A DNA stretch of 64,000 bases from Paenibacillus abyssi (GCF_014640295.1 NZ_BMGR01000003.1:124001-188000), one strand, 5' to 3'; shown: positions 26,681 to 36,034, counted from the first letter of the stretch. A program made the numbers and translations. Notes: generated by a model from the sequence alone, not told the origin.

Positions 26681-27352
26681 TTACATCGTAAACTGATGAT
26701 TGCCGATTTTTTTTGTCACGGGACGAGATTTGAACCAACTCGATTTGGAAATTTTCGGGTTGTAGAAAAACAATGCATTATTTGTCGGGTCCGTTCCTTG
26801 TAGTGCGGCTCTTGCTGCCTTGACCGCCGTTGGAGACGGCGCTTTTTTATATTGGCCATTCCTCACGACGGAGAATGCATTCGGCTGGTAGATGACTCCC
26901 TTTAATGTTTTCGGAAATTGCGGAGATTTCATCCGGTTCATGATTACCGCACCAACCGCCACTTGGCCTTTATAGCTTTCGCCTTTTGCTTCGGCATGAA
27001 TGATTCGGGCCAGCAAGGAAAGCTCTGTGTTCGAAACTTTGTTCGAAGCTCTGGTTTTAATCGCTGCTTTGTTATTGATCTTCGACCATGTGTGCGGTCC
27101 TACTAGACCATTAGTTACAATCCTGTTTTTTTTCTGGAATCGTTGGACTGCGTTTCGGGTTGCCTTACCGTATTGCGAGTCTACTGCTAATTTGTAATAA
27201 CCAAGTGTTTTCAGCCTTTGCTGCAATATTTTAACTTCCGACCCCTCACTGCCTATTCTTAAGATAGAGGATGATCTGGCATCGGCATTATTATGTTCGA
27301 CGGCTACGACAATTAATAAGAGTAACGCGACTAAGCTTAAAAGCCTGTACAT
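26681..27352 (-). CDS. sleB: Spore cortex-lytic enzyme SleB-like
   Basis: 223 residues from the ATG at 27350-27352 (GGAGGG 11 nt upstream). A signal-like helix (LLSLVALLLLIVVAV) leads to a peptidoglycan-binding domain (IGSEGSEVKILQQRLKTLGYY...GKATRNAVQRFQKKN). The Hydrolase_2/SleB catalytic domain follows: LLARIIHAEAKGESYKGQVAVGAVIMNR with the catalytic Glu, and VIYQPNAFSVV. SleB is a lytic transglycosylase that degrades spore cortex during germination. This supports an endospore former. The usual partner ypeB is not adjacent. Confidence 0.92.
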   Translation of the reverse strand: MYRLLSLVALLLLIVVAVEHNNADARSSSILRIGSEGSEVKILQQRLKTLGYYKLAVDSQYGKATRNAVQRFQKKNRIVTNGLVGPHTWSKINNKAAIKTRASNKVSNTELSLLARIIHAEAKGESYKGQVAVGAVIMNRMKSPQFPKTLKGVIYQPNAFSVVRNGQYKKAPSPTAVKAARAALQGTDPTNNALFFYNPKISKSSWFKSRPVTKKIGNHQFTM

Positions 27353-27541
27353 GATGAATGAATCCCTCCGTTTGTTGGTGTTTTTTGGAACGACGTCATC
27401 GACAGTCTTGATTCTAGCACAGCACTTTGTGAGAATTAACAATCCTAAACGTTTTATAATCTTCTTAAAATTTTCTCATCACCCCCTGATTTTATTTTTT
27501 GTCAGTATTTTCTATAAAATGAGTGATCATTTTTAGATGAT

Positions 27542-27569
27542 GTGTTACCATAAATATAAATAGTAACAC
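27542..27569 (+). promoter_or_regulatory. Putative NikR operator before nikA
   Basis: Perfect inverted half-sites GTGTTAC (27542-27548) and GTAACAC (27563-27569) with a 14-nt AT-rich spacer, 50 nt before the nikA start. The nikR upstream region has the same left half and the same spacing. Palindromes with this half-site have been described for some NikR proteins. Confidence 0.75.
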
Positions 27570-27618
27570 GATTATGCGGTGCTGTTAGCATGATCAGACA
27601 TTAGGAGGTTTTCTTGCG

Positions 27619-29220
27619 ATGAAGCGCAAATGGCAGTTCATTGGTACAGCAATTATTGCAGCTTCCATTTTACTGACAGGCTGTGTCTCAGACTCGGACA
27701 ATGCAACAGGAGCCAGCAGCAGTAAAGATGAGCTCGTGCTCGCGGTCGGGGCGGAGCCTGAAGCAGGCTTCGATCCGACAACCGGCTGGGGACGTTATGG
27801 ATCGCCGCTGTTCCAAAGCACATTATTTAAACGCGATAACGAATTGAGGCCGGTAGGCGATCTGGCTACCGGTTACGAGGTGAGCGATGACGGAAAACTC
27901 TGGACCGTCAAGCTTCGCGATGATGCGAAATTTTCCGACGGGGAGCCATTAACCGCGGCAGATGTTCAGTTCACTTTTAAAACAGCGGCCGCAGGCGGAA
28001 GCGTGGTGGACTTGATGAATATGGCTCGTGTTGAGGCAGATGGCGAGTACACTGTTAAGTTTTCGTTGAAGCAGCCGCAATCCACGTTTATCAGCTTGCT
28101 GGTTACGACCGGCATTGTGCCGGAGCATGCCTATTCTGATGATTACGCACAGCAGCCGGTCGGTTCGGGACCATACAAACTTATTCAGTGGGATAAAGGG
28201 CAGCAGTTAATCGTTGAGGCGAATGAAGACTACTACGGCGCGAAACCTTATTTCAAGAAAATCACCTTTCTGTTCTTGAGCGAGGACGCCGCTTTTGCGT
28301 CTGCTAAAGCAGGGGCGGTTGATGTCGCTTATATTCCGGCCTCATTTAATAAGCAATCTGTGGATGGCATGCGGCTGGAGGCCGTAAAAACCGTGGATAA
28401 TCGCGGCATTCTGTTTCCGTATGTTCCTTCGGGGCTGCAGACGGAAGAGGGCTATCCAATCGGTAACGATGTTACAGCGGATCTGGCAATCCGGAAAGCG
28501 GTCAACGCCGCGCTCGACCGGGAAGCGTTAGTAGAGGGTATATTAGAAGGTTTCGGTTCACCCGCATATTCCGTTAACGACGGTCTCCCTTGGTGGAATC
28601 CCGATTCTGTGATTCCAGACGGCAATCCAGAGGAAGCGAAGCGAATCCTCGCGGATGCCGGCTGGAGCGATACGGACGGCAACGGCATCGTGGAGAAAAA
28701 TGGATTGCAGGCCCGTTTTTCGCTTCAGTATCCATCCGGTGATATGACCCGCCAATCGCTCGCACTGGCTGCAGCGGACATGATTAAGCCGATTGGCATC
28801 CAGATCGATGTGGAAGGAAAAAGCTGGGACGATCTATCTGCTTCGATGTACGCCAATGCGGTGCTGTTCGGCTGGGGAAGCCATGATCCGCTGGAAATGT
28901 ATAATCTATACAGCAGCAGCTATCAAGGCGAGGATTTTTATAATGTAGGCCGCTACAGCAGCAAGACGGTGGACGAATGGATGAATAAAGCACTGCAGGC
29001 AAAGAGCGAGGAAGAGGCTTTGGAATACTGGAAAAAAGCCCAATGGGACGGCACGACAGGCTTAAGTGCCAGAGGAGACTCGCCATGGGCATGGCTTGTG
29101 AACATCGATCATTTGTATTTGGTTAAGGACAAGCTTGATATCGGAAATCAGCGTATTCATCCGCACGGCCACGGGTGGCCTGTTACGGACAATATCGAAG
29201 AGTGGAAATGGATCGAATAG
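27619..29220 (+). CDS. nikA: Nickel (or metal-chelate) ABC transporter binding lipoprotein
   Basis: 533 residues, ATG at 27619 after TAGGAGG. Lipobox LLTGCVSD. It belongs to the SBP_bac_5 (DppA/NikA) family: GFDPTTGWGRYGSPLFQSTLFKRD, LATGYEVSDDGKLWTVKLRDDAKFSDG, PVGSGPYKLIQWDKGQ. The C-terminal HPHGHGWPV is characteristic of the nickel-binding branch. First gene of a five-gene operon with two permeases and two ATPases. Gram-positive relatives take up nickel as a complex with histidine or an opine metallophore; which one applies here is not evident. Confidence 0.93.
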   Translation: MKRKWQFIGTAIIAASILLTGCVSDSDNATGASSSKDELVLAVGAEPEAGFDPTTGWGRYGSPLFQSTLFKRDNELRPVGDLATGYEVSDDGKLWTVKLRDDAKFSDGEPLTAADVQFTFKTAAAGGSVVDLMNMARVEADGEYTVKFSLKQPQSTFISLLVTTGIVPEHAYSDDYAQQPVGSGPYKLIQWDKGQQLIVEANEDYYGAKPYFKKITFLFLSEDAAFASAKAGAVDVAYIPASFNKQSVDGMRLEAVKTVDNRGILFPYVPSGLQTEEGYPIGNDVTADLAIRKAVNAALDREALVEGILEGFGSPAYSVNDGLPWWNPDSVIPDGNPEEAKRILADAGWSDTDGNGIVEKNGLQARFSLQYPSGDMTRQSLALAAADMIKPIGIQIDVEGKSWDDLSASMYANAVLFGWGSHDPLEMYNLYSSSYQGEDFYNVGRYSSKTVDEWMNKALQAKSEEEALEYWKKAQWDGTTGLSARGDSPWAWLVNIDHLYLVKDKLDIGNQRIHPHGHGWPVTDNIEEWKWIE

Positions 29221-29244
29221 GCGAAATGAAATGAGGCATCTGAC

Positions 29245-30234
29245 ATGATTCGCAAGCTGTTGGCATTTTTGGGCTTTAAGGCGGTGCGGTTGGCATCACT
29301 GATGTTTGCCATTAGTTTAATATCGTTCATGCTGGTCCAAAACTCGCCCATCGACCCTGTCCAAGCTTATGTCGGCGCCGATGCGGTGAGGGTAAGCCCG
29401 GAGCAGAGAGCGCAGATTGCGGCCTACTGGGGACTTGAGAAGCCTCCTCTGGAACGGTTCGTCATATGGAGCTCGGCCCTGCTGCAGGGCGATATGGGTA
29501 CTTCGATGATCTACCGCCAGCCGGTAGAGGAAGTTATCGGGGAGAGATTTTTGAATTCTGCCGCGCTTATGGGCGTGTCATGGCTGTTGTCAGGCATAAT
29601 TGGCTTTATCGCAGGGGTAGTGGCGGCAATGAAGAAGGATACCTGGATCGATCGTTGCATCCAATGGTACTGTTATACGTTGGCTTCGACACCGGCGTTT
29701 TGGCTGGGCCTGCTGCTGCTCATGATTTTTGCCGTTTGGCTGGGATGGTTCCCGGTAGGACTCGGGGTACCGGCCGGGGTACTGGCCGATGAAGTGACGA
29801 TGGCTGACCGGATCCGGCATTTAATCCTGCCGGCCCTGACGCTCAGTGTAGTCGGCATTTCGAATATTGCGCTTCATACAAGGCAAAAGCTGGTCGATGT
29901 GCTGGAGAGCGATTATGTGCTGTTTGCCAGGGCAAGGGGAGAAACGGGATTCCGATTGTTCTGGCGGCACGGCCTGCGCAATATTGCATTGCCGGCTGTG
30001 TCCCTGCAGTTCGCTTCGTTCAGCGAACTGTTTGGCGGCGCTGTACTGGCAGAGCAGGTGTTTTCCTATCCCGGCCTGGGACAAGCGGCAGTGGATGCGG
30101 GCTTACGCGGCGATGTGCCGCTGCTGCTTGGCATCGTCCTGTTCAGCGCCTTGTTTGTATTCACGGGCAATTTAATCGCGGATTTGCTGTACCGGTTCAT
30201 TGATCCGAGAATCCGGAAGGCGGGTGTAAGATGA
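29245..30234 (+). CDS. nikB: Nickel ABC transporter permease NikB
   Basis: 329 residues, ATG at 29245 with ATGAGG upstream, 24 nt after nikA. DppB-type permease: N-terminal helix, SPIDPVQAYVG, GDMGTSMIYRQPV, six membrane segments and the EAA-like loop ARARGETGFRLFWRHGLRN that contacts the ATPases. Overlaps the next gene by 4 nt (ATGA). Confidence 0.93.
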   Translation: MIRKLLAFLGFKAVRLASLMFAISLISFMLVQNSPIDPVQAYVGADAVRVSPEQRAQIAAYWGLEKPPLERFVIWSSALLQGDMGTSMIYRQPVEEVIGERFLNSAALMGVSWLLSGIIGFIAGVVAAMKKDTWIDRCIQWYCYTLASTPAFWLGLLLLMIFAVWLGWFPVGLGVPAGVLADEVTMADRIRHLILPALTLSVVGISNIALHTRQKLVDVLESDYVLFARARGETGFRLFWRHGLRNIALPAVSLQFASFSELFGGAVLAEQVFSYPGLGQAAVDAGLRGDVPLLLGIVLFSALFVFTGNLIADLLYRFIDPRIRKAGVR

Positions 30235-31094
30235 GCGCTCATCAAGCCGGCCAATGGCCAAGCGCCGCGCCCCGCCCGCAAATCAATCGCAGGCGGCGGA
30301 CATTGACGGTGATCGTATGCACAGCGGCTTTTATTATCGCTGCTTGGCTCGGTGGTTATCTGGTCAACCTGGAGAAGCTTGCCACGAATCTTCAATCGCG
30401 TAATCATGCTCCGTCACTGCAATATCTGTTCGGAACGGATTGGCTGGGCAGGGATATGTTCACACGAACGGTCAAAGGCCTTGGCTTGAGCATCCAGGTT
30501 GGACTGCTTGCCTCGGTATCGAGCGGTGTAATCGCCGTTATGCTCGGTCTTTTAGCTTCAATGGGAAAAATCGCCGACCGTATAGTGTCATGGTTAATCG
30601 ATGCATTCCTAAGTGTGCCGCATCTGGTCTCGCTGATTCTGCTCGCCTTTGTGATGGGCGGAGGCATGAAAGGCGTGGTAATCGGCATTGCGCTCACACA
30701 CTGGCCAAGCCTGGCGCGCATTATCCGTGCGGAGGTCATGCAGCTGAAATCGGCAAAGTATGTGCAAATTTCCCGCCGTATGGGCAGGTCAAGCTGGTGG
30801 ATTGCGACAAGGCATATGGTGCCGCATTTGCTTCCGCAGCTGTTCGTGGGCGTGCTGCTTATGTTCCCGCATGCGATTCTTCACGAGGCAGCCATTTCGT
30901 TCATCGGATTGGGGTTGTCGCCGCATCAGCCCGCGATCGGCATTATTCTTTCCGAATCCATGCGATATTTATCGATGGGGATGTGGTGGCTGGCATTTTT
31001 TCCGGGGCTGTGCCTGCTCCTTGTCGTAAGGTCATTTGATGTGCTGGGTGAACGCCTTCGCGGGCTTGTCGATCCCCGCCGGTCCAGGGAATAG
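30231..31094 (+). CDS. nikC: Nickel ABC transporter permease NikC
   Basis: 287 residues, start overlapping the nikB stop. DppC-type: LQYLFGTDWLGRDMFTRTVKGLGLSIQVG, five to six helices, EAA-like loop with SRRMGRSSWWIATRHMVPH, and HEAAISFIGLGLSPHQPAIGIIL. It pairs with NikB in the membrane channel. Confidence 0.93.
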   Translation: MSAHQAGQWPSAAPRPQINRRRRTLTVIVCTAAFIIAAWLGGYLVNLEKLATNLQSRNHAPSLQYLFGTDWLGRDMFTRTVKGLGLSIQVGLLASVSSGVIAVMLGLLASMGKIADRIVSWLIDAFLSVPHLVSLILLAFVMGGGMKGVVIGIALTHWPSLARIIRAEVMQLKSAKYVQISRRMGRSSWWIATRHMVPHLLPQLFVGVLLMFPHAILHEAAISFIGLGLSPHQPAIGIILSESMRYLSMGMWWLAFFPGLCLLLVVRSFDVLGERLRGLVDPRRSRE

Positions 31095-31141
31095 ATGTCA
31101 GTGCATTGCCTGATGGAACAAAGAGAAGGGGGGGAAGTCTC

Positions 31142-32065
31142 ATGTGCAAGCTAGAAGTTGAAAATTTGTCCGTCTCATTTTCCCATTATGACAGAGGCCT
31201 TAGGCAGCAGATGGTTGAGGTCATCCACGGGCTAAGCCTATCGATCAAGGCAGGCCAGATCGTGGCGGTTGTCGGATCCAGCGGCTCGGGCAAGAGCCTG
31301 CTAGCGCATGCAATTATGGGAATCCTTCCCGGTAATGCGGTAATGGCCGGCCGCATCTGTTATGGCGGGGAGACATTGAATGCGCAGAGACAGGCAACGC
31401 TGCGGGGCAAAGAAATGGCTTTGGTCCCCCAGTCGGTCAATTATCTTGATCCGCTGATGCGGGTCGGACAGCAGGTGCGTATACCGGGAGCGGATCAGGT
31501 ACAGGCAGCACAGCAAAGAAACCTGTTCGAGCGTTATGGCTTGGAACCGGGAGTAGAACAGCTCTATCCGTTCCAGCTATCCGGAGGCATGGCCAGAAGA
31601 GTGCTGCTCTCTACAGCGACGTTGAGCGGCGCCAGCTTGATTATCGCCGATGAACCGACGCCGGGGCTTCATCATGAGGCTGCGCGCGAAACGCTGCTTC
31701 ACTTCAGGGAGCTGGCCGATGAAGGACGCTCCATTCTATTGATTACGCATGATATTGAATCCGCGCTTACAGTGGCAGATAAAGTGGCCGTGTTTTACGC
31801 CGGAACAACAGTAGAAATCGCCGCAGCAGAAGATTTCGCAGGTCATGGCGAGCGGCTTCGGCATCCATACAGCAGAGCGCTGTGGAATGCGCTGCCGCAA
31901 AATCAATTCCAGCCGATTCCGGGCGCTCAACCGCTTCCCGGCCAGCTGCCGGACGGCTGCGTATTTGCCCCGAGATGCCCTGCAGCATCTGCAGAATGCT
32001 CCGAAATCAAACCGGATATGCGGAAGCTGCGCGGCGGCATGGTGAGGTGTATTCATGCGTCTTGA
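31142..32065 (+). CDS. nikD: Nickel ABC transporter ATPase NikD
   Basis: 307 residues from the ATG at 31142 (GGGGGG upstream). Walker A VVGSSGSGKSLL (about 40-51), signature QLSGGMARRVLL, Walker B LIIADEPTPGLH, switch His in LLITHDIESAL. The C-terminus carries the oligopeptide/nickel-type extension with CVFAPRCPAASAEC. The 3' end overlaps nikE by 11 nt. Confidence 0.92.
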   Translation: MCKLEVENLSVSFSHYDRGLRQQMVEVIHGLSLSIKAGQIVAVVGSSGSGKSLLAHAIMGILPGNAVMAGRICYGGETLNAQRQATLRGKEMALVPQSVNYLDPLMRVGQQVRIPGADQVQAAQQRNLFERYGLEPGVEQLYPFQLSGGMARRVLLSTATLSGASLIIADEPTPGLHHEAARETLLHFRELADEGRSILLITHDIESALTVADKVAVFYAGTTVEIAAAEDFAGHGERLRHPYSRALWNALPQNQFQPIPGAQPLPGQLPDGCVFAPRCPAASAECSEIKPDMRKLRGGMVRCIHAS

Positions 32066-32663
32066 AGCAAAAAAACTGGGATATCGTTATGCAAACGATG
32101 CATGGCTGTTCCGGAAGTTTGATCTGAGCCTGCAGCAGGGGGAGACGGTCGGCCTCGTCGGACCAAGCGGCAGAGGCAAGACGACGCTCGCCCGGATCCT
32201 TGCCGGTTATGATACCCCGCTGGAAGGCACGGTAATGCTGGATGGCCAGCCGCTGCCAAAGCGCGGTTATCATCCAGTGCAATTGGTATTCCAGCATCCA
32301 GAGGAAGCGGTGAATCCCCGCTGGCGAATAGGACGCATCCTGAATGAGGGCGGGCAGCCGGATCCTTTCTTGCTGCAGGAGCTGGGCATTGATCAGGGGT
32401 GGCTGGAGCGGTGGCCGGGGGAGCTCAGCGGCGGGGAATTGCAGCGGTTTTGCGTGGCCAGGGCGTTGGGTCCGCAAACCCGTTTTCTCATTGCAGACGA
32501 GATGACAACGATGCTCGACGCGGTCAGTCAGGCGCAGGTCTGGCATAGTGTGCTTGCTATCGCCAAACAGCGTAATCTCGGCCTGCTCGTCATCAGCCAT
32601 GAACCAAGCTTGATTCGGAGGCTCTGCGACCGGGTGATTGAATGGGAAAGCCTTGTTCATTAG
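32055..32663 (+). CDS. nikE: Nickel ABC transporter ATPase NikE
   Basis: 202 residues, start inside the end of nikD. Walker A LVGPSGRGKTTL, Q loop LVFQHPEEAVNPRW, signature ELSGGELQRFCVAR, Walker B LIADEMTTMLD, switch His in LVISHEP. It is shorter than NikD-type partners because it lacks the C-terminal Cys-rich extension, which is usual for NikE of small size. Last gene of the operon, followed by a GC-rich terminator. Confidence 0.92.
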   Translation: MRLEAKKLGYRYANDAWLFRKFDLSLQQGETVGLVGPSGRGKTTLARILAGYDTPLEGTVMLDGQPLPKRGYHPVQLVFQHPEEAVNPRWRIGRILNEGGQPDPFLLQELGIDQGWLERWPGELSGGELQRFCVARALGPQTRFLIADEMTTMLDAVSQAQVWHSVLAIAKQRNLGLLVISHEPSLIRRLCDRVIEWESLVH

Positions 32664-32670
32664 CATGCTT

Positions 32671-32700
32671 AAGGGCCCTGTGCGGGGGCCCTTGCTGTTT
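32671..32700 (+). terminator. Terminator of the nik operon
   Basis: AAGGGCCC (32671-32678) pairs perfectly with GGGCCCTT (32686-32693), followed by GCTGTTT. It lies between nikE and the convergent AraC gene and could serve both. Confidence 0.8.
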
Positions 32701-33598
32701 ATTCCATCGTTGAGAGCCCTCCGAGCATGACTTCTTTGTAACGCTTGGGAGACATATTGTTAAACTTGTTGAACATCTTGTAGAAGTGGGAAAGGTTGAT
32801 AAGTCCGACCGTTTCCGCTATTTCGTGAATGCTGATATCCTGGGTGAGCAGCAGCTGCTCCGCTTTCTTGATGCGCCTCCAGTTAATGTAGGTGGTTACC
32901 GGCATGCCCATCGTTTGCGTAAAGCTTTTGGAAAAATAATGATAGCTCATAAACGCCATTCTGCTTAAATCCTTTATGTCGAGCTTCTCGGATAAATGCT
33001 CGTCAATATAGTCCAGCACAGGCTTCCAACGCAGCATTTCGCGGTTATCATGTGGTTGGATCAAACCATCCCGATCGTATCGAATCATGTATAACATCAG
33101 TTGTTTTATATTGTGGCTTACCGCCAGCTCATAACCTCTGCGATTCGCAGAGGTTTCTTCATGGATATCGAGCAGGCACCTGCCCATCGCTTGGCGTGCT
33201 TCCGGATCCTCCTGCAGCATGTTGTTAAGACTGCTTAACTTGCGAAAGGGGTGGGAAAAAGAGCTGTAATACATCATACTTGCCGAATCATAGTAGGCCT
33301 GAAGATCGACCTGGAGCACCAGGTAGGAAAGCGGGCCGCTGCCTTGCATGGCGGTGCGGTGCAGCTGGTTGGAATCGACAATCATGACGTCGTGCTTCTC
33401 AAGCTTGATCAATTGCTGCTCCAATTGAACAAGCATGCTGCCTTCGAAAATATATAGAAACTCCACCTGCTCGTGGTAATGCCATGGTTTATCGAGCGTA
33501 TCGGAATCGGTTGCTGCAGGGTTGAGGATCGGCCATACTTTTAATCTTAAGGCAGGGTTCTGGTAATGGACTTGCTCATGGAGCGCTTCACTATACAT
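32699..33598 (-). CDS. AraC-family regulator with cupin sensor domain
   Basis: 299 residues, ATG at 33596-33598 preceded by GAGGGATC on the minus strand. The N-terminal half is a cupin (KPWHYHEQVEFLYIFEGSMLVQLEQQ...VMIVDSNQLHR) likely to bind a small ligand such as a sugar. The C-terminal 100 residues are the AraC helix-turn-helix pair: LDIKDLSRMAFMSYHYFSKSFTQTMG and IHEIAETVGLINLSHFYKMFNK. It is divergent from the ThuA-like gene, with about 150 nt between, and may control it. Confidence 0.9.
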   Translation of the reverse strand: MYSEALHEQVHYQNPALRLKVWPILNPAATDSDTLDKPWHYHEQVEFLYIFEGSMLVQLEQQLIKLEKHDVMIVDSNQLHRTAMQGSGPLSYLVLQVDLQAYYDSASMMYYSSFSHPFRKLSSLNNMLQEDPEARQAMGRCLLDIHEETSANRRGYELAVSHNIKQLMLYMIRYDRDGLIQPHDNREMLRWKPVLDYIDEHLSEKLDIKDLSRMAFMSYHYFSKSFTQTMGMPVTTYINWRRIKKAEQLLLTQDISIHEIAETVGLINLSHFYKMFNKFNNMSPKRYKEVMLGGLSTME

Positions 33599-33749
33599 AG
33601 ATGATCCCTCTTCACAAAATCGAATAAATAAATAACAGATATGGACATAGGCTTACTGCCGATTTTCCTATAAGATGGACAAAGTCATATGTAGTTTACT
33701 ACTGATGCAGCAACCAAGCAACCATCCTAAATAGAGGAGCGTGAAAGTA

Positions 33750-34478
33750 TTGAATCGTTCAGTCAAGGTTACGATCTGGAATGAATTCAGGCATGAAAAA
33801 ACCAATGAGAAAGTGATGCAGGTTTACCCGCAAGGGATGCATACGGTCATTGGCCAAGCAATGCCTGAGAACTATACGGTTACCTATGCAGCATTAGATG
33901 AGGAAGAGCATGGATTAACAGAGGAAAGACTGCAGGAGACCGATGTTCTGATCTGGTGGGGACATGTGGCTCATGATGAAGTCGATGACCGCATTGTACA
34001 GCGGGTATATGAGCGGGTCCTGAAAGGGATGGGGTTAATCGTGCTGCATTCCGGACATTTCTCGAAAATCTTCAAAAAGCTGATGGGTACCTCCTGCGAT
34101 CTGAAATGGCGTGAGCACGAGCCAAACGGAGAGCGCGAGCGGTTATGGGTCGTACGCCCCGGCCACCCGATCGTCGAAGGCATCGGAGAATATATCCAAC
34201 TGGAGAATGAGGAAATGTATGGGGAGCACTTCGACATTCCACAGCCGGATGAGCTCGTATTTACAAGCTGGTTCCAAGGCGGCGAAGTATTCCGCAGCGG
34301 CTGCTGCTGGAACCGGGGACAAGGCAAGGTGTTCTACTTCCGTCCGGGCCACGAGACATTTCCTACTTACTTCAACAAAGATGTTCAGCGCGTGATCGCC
34401 AATGCAGTGGGCTGGGCCGCTCCGGTTGCAAGCGCCGCACCGGTATACGGAAACGCGAAGCCTTTGGAGAATATTTAA
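33750..34478 (+). CDS. ThuA-like trehalose utilisation domain protein
   Basis: 242 residues from a TTG at 33750 (AGAGGAG at 33733-33739, spacer 10); a GTG at 33741 is too close to that site. ThuA signatures: [11 protein letters not shown] at the N-terminus, [36 protein letters not shown], and [12 protein letters not shown] near the end, a class I glutamine amidotransferase-like fold. ThuA takes part in conversion of trehalose and related sugars to 3-keto derivatives in rhizobia. Pairing with a cupin AraC regulator fits sugar use; no ThuB-like dehydrogenase is adjacent. Confidence 0.87.
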   Translation: MNRSVKVTIWNEFRHEKTNEKVMQVYPQGMHTVIGQAMPENYTVTYAALDEEEHGLTEERLQETDVLIWWGHVAHDEVDDRIVQRVYERVLKGMGLIVLHSGHFSKIFKKLMGTSCDLKWREHEPNGERERLWVVRPGHPIVEGIGEYIQLENEEMYGEHFDIPQPDELVFTSWFQGGEVFRSGCCWNRGQGKVFYFRPGHETFPTYFNKDVQRVIANAVGWAAPVASAAPVYGNAKPLENI

Positions 34479-34503
34479 TTTATTATTAATAAAGATAAGG
34501 TTA

Positions 34504-34526
34504 GGGGCTGCCTTCAAGGCGGCCTC
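34504..34526. terminator. Probable bidirectional terminator
   Basis: GGGGCTGCCTT pairs with AAGGCGGCCTC apart from one mismatch and one wobble. It lies between the convergent ThuA-like gene and the coiled-coil gene. T runs are weak. Confidence 0.5.
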
Positions 34527-34546
34527 AATAGCCCACACAGCGTCCT

Positions 34547-34816
34547 TCAATCCCAAGGCCGATCCGGCGTATCCTCTTTATCCCGAGGCCGCAGCGATTT
34601 GATGGCTTTACCCGTATCCCGCAAATTTGCCTTCGCAACTGCCATTGAAGCTTTCAGATCCTGTGCAGCTCCCTTGGCATCATCTATGGTTCCATTTACT
34701 TTGTCCGCTGTTGTTTTGGCATCCTCTGCGGTTTCCTGTATATCGCCTTTCATTTCATCCACCGATTGCTTGATATTATCGATATTGGCTTTGAGTTCGT
34801 TAATGGCCTTTTTCAA
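34547..34816 (-). CDS. Small coiled-coil protein
   Basis: 89 residues from a TTG at 34814-34816; the ribosome site AAGGAGG lies 8 nt upstream. The sequence is nearly all heptad-like helix (INELKANIDNIKQSVDEMKG, ADKVNGTIDDAKGAAQDL) with an Arg/Pro-rich charged tail. No membrane segment or signal. It resembles YtxH/gas-vesicle-like or LEA-like helical stress proteins only in composition; function unknown. Confidence 0.7.
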   Translation of the reverse strand: MKKAINELKANIDNIKQSVDEMKGDIQETAEDAKTTADKVNGTIDDAKGAAQDLKASMAVAKANLRDTGKAIKSLRPRDKEDTPDRPWD

Positions 34817-34997
34817 AGTGACCGCCTCCTTAAAAATAGAGAGCCTTTCTCCTCCTTACCCCAAACGAGCGAATTAGATTCATCGGGCAATAGAGCGGGC
34901 GATGAATAATCAATAATGAGCTGACAAAGAGGTTGATCATCAAGTGAATGAGGCCATCCAATTACGGGTGGCCTTTAACAGACTTTCCTCTTGTGAA

Positions 34998-35014
34998 AAC
35001 TAATGTAATTAGTT
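34998..35014 (+). promoter_or_regulatory. Palindromic operator upstream of the tetR gene
   Basis: AACTAAT-GTA-ATTAGTT, a perfect 7-bp inverted repeat 56 nt before the TetR start. Two more copies (57351-57367 and 57375-57391) precede the MBL-fold gene 22 kb away. Confidence 0.7.
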
Positions 35015-35069
35015 ATTATAATAATAGAAATAGCTCTGACCGGAAAACGAAACGAAAGGAAGGGACAAC

Positions 35070-35642
35070 ATGTCACCACGAATGGGATTGGATCTGCCGA
35101 CGATATTGCAAAAAGCGGGAGAAATAGTCGATGAAAAGGGGCTTGATCATCTCTCGCTCGGAGAATTAGCCAGACGATTGCAGATTCGCACGCCATCGCT
35201 ATATAACCATATCGAAGGATTGGAGGCGCTGCGGCAAAAGCTCGCGATCCACGGACTTCATAACCTTCATGAGCGGATGGTGTATGCGGCTGTCGGGCGC
35301 TCCGGCGATGAAGCCGTTCGGGCGCTAAGCGAAGCGTATGTAAGCTTTGCCAGAAATCATCCCGGACTGTATGATGCGACCTTTCGTGCACCGGAGACTG
35401 ATGATCCTGAGCTTCAACAAGCCCAACACAAGGTGGTGGAGCTTGTCGTTCAAGTGCTGCAGGTGTATGGATTGAAAGATGAAGCGGCACTGCATACGGT
35501 TAGAGGCTTTCGAAGCATTTTGCACGGATTTGCTTCCATTGAGCTGGCGGGCGGGTTCGGTCTGCCTCTTGATCTGGATAAAAGCTTTCTCCTCTTAATC
35601 GATACCTTTCTTGCAGGTATCCATTCCGGGACCTCAAACTAA
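35070..35642 (+). CDS. TetR/AcrR-family regulator with WHG-type C-terminal domain
   Basis: 190 residues, ATG at 35070 after AAAGGAAGGG. The N-terminal helix-turn-helix is LDHLSLGELARRLQIRTPSLYNHIEGLEALRQKLAI. The C-terminus has RNHPGLYDATFRAP and FRSILHGFASIELAGGFGLPLDLDKSF, the pattern of the WHG/TetR_C_33 domain. A 17-bp palindrome precedes the gene, suggesting autoregulation, and recurs before a distant MBL-fold gene. Converges on and overlaps the Nudix gene by 4 nt. Confidence 0.9.
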   Translation: MSPRMGLDLPTILQKAGEIVDEKGLDHLSLGELARRLQIRTPSLYNHIEGLEALRQKLAIHGLHNLHERMVYAAVGRSGDEAVRALSEAYVSFARNHPGLYDATFRAPETDDPELQQAQHKVVELVVQVLQVYGLKDEAALHTVRGFRSILHGFASIELAGGFGLPLDLDKSFLLLIDTFLAGIHSGTSN

Positions 35643-36034
35643 GTGTTTGTCTGAATGATCCGAGCCACGGTTGGGATATCCGCAGGGGCCCATTCCAGAG
35701 AATGCAGCTGTTCCAATGGCAGCCAGATCAGCTTTTCATGTTCATTAGGTTTGGGTACGCCATCTACAATGATTGCTTTGTAAGTCATTAATCGTACCGT
35801 GATTGCAGGATAGACATGTGTGACATCGGCCACCAGCTCGCCAACTGCGATCGAGCAGTTTAATTCCTCTCTTATTTCCCGGGTGAGGCTCTCCCCGGGC
35901 GTTTCACCGGGTTCGATCTTCCCCCCTGGAAATTCCCACAAACCGGGCATCGACATGTCGGTTGAACGGAGTGCGCATAACACTTCGTTCTTTTCATTTA
36001 TAATGACCGCGCCAACAACATCCACTGTTTTCAT
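35639..36034 (-). CDS. mutT: Nudix hydrolase, MutT/8-oxo-dGTPase type
   Basis: 131 residues from the ATG at 36032-36034 (TGAGGTC upstream). The full Nudix box is present: GKIEPGETPGESLTREIREEL. The N-terminus VVGAVIINEKNEVLCALRS and WEFPGGK fit (d)NTP-sanitising MutT proteins, and C-terminal residues include WLPLEQL and WAPADIP as in the YtkD/MutT group. Removal of oxidised dGTP or CTP pyrophosphatase activity are both possible. Confidence 0.88.
   Translation of the reverse strand: MKTVDVVGAVIINEKNEVLCALRSTDMSMPGLWEFPGGKIEPGETPGESLTREIREELNCSIAVGELVADVTHVYPAITVRLMTYKAIIVDGVPKPNEHEKLIWLPLEQLHSLEWAPADIPTVARIIQTNT

Noticed and set aside
32007-32666. Minus-strand 219-codon frame
   Set aside because: Antisense to nikE, which has all ABC ATPase motifs.
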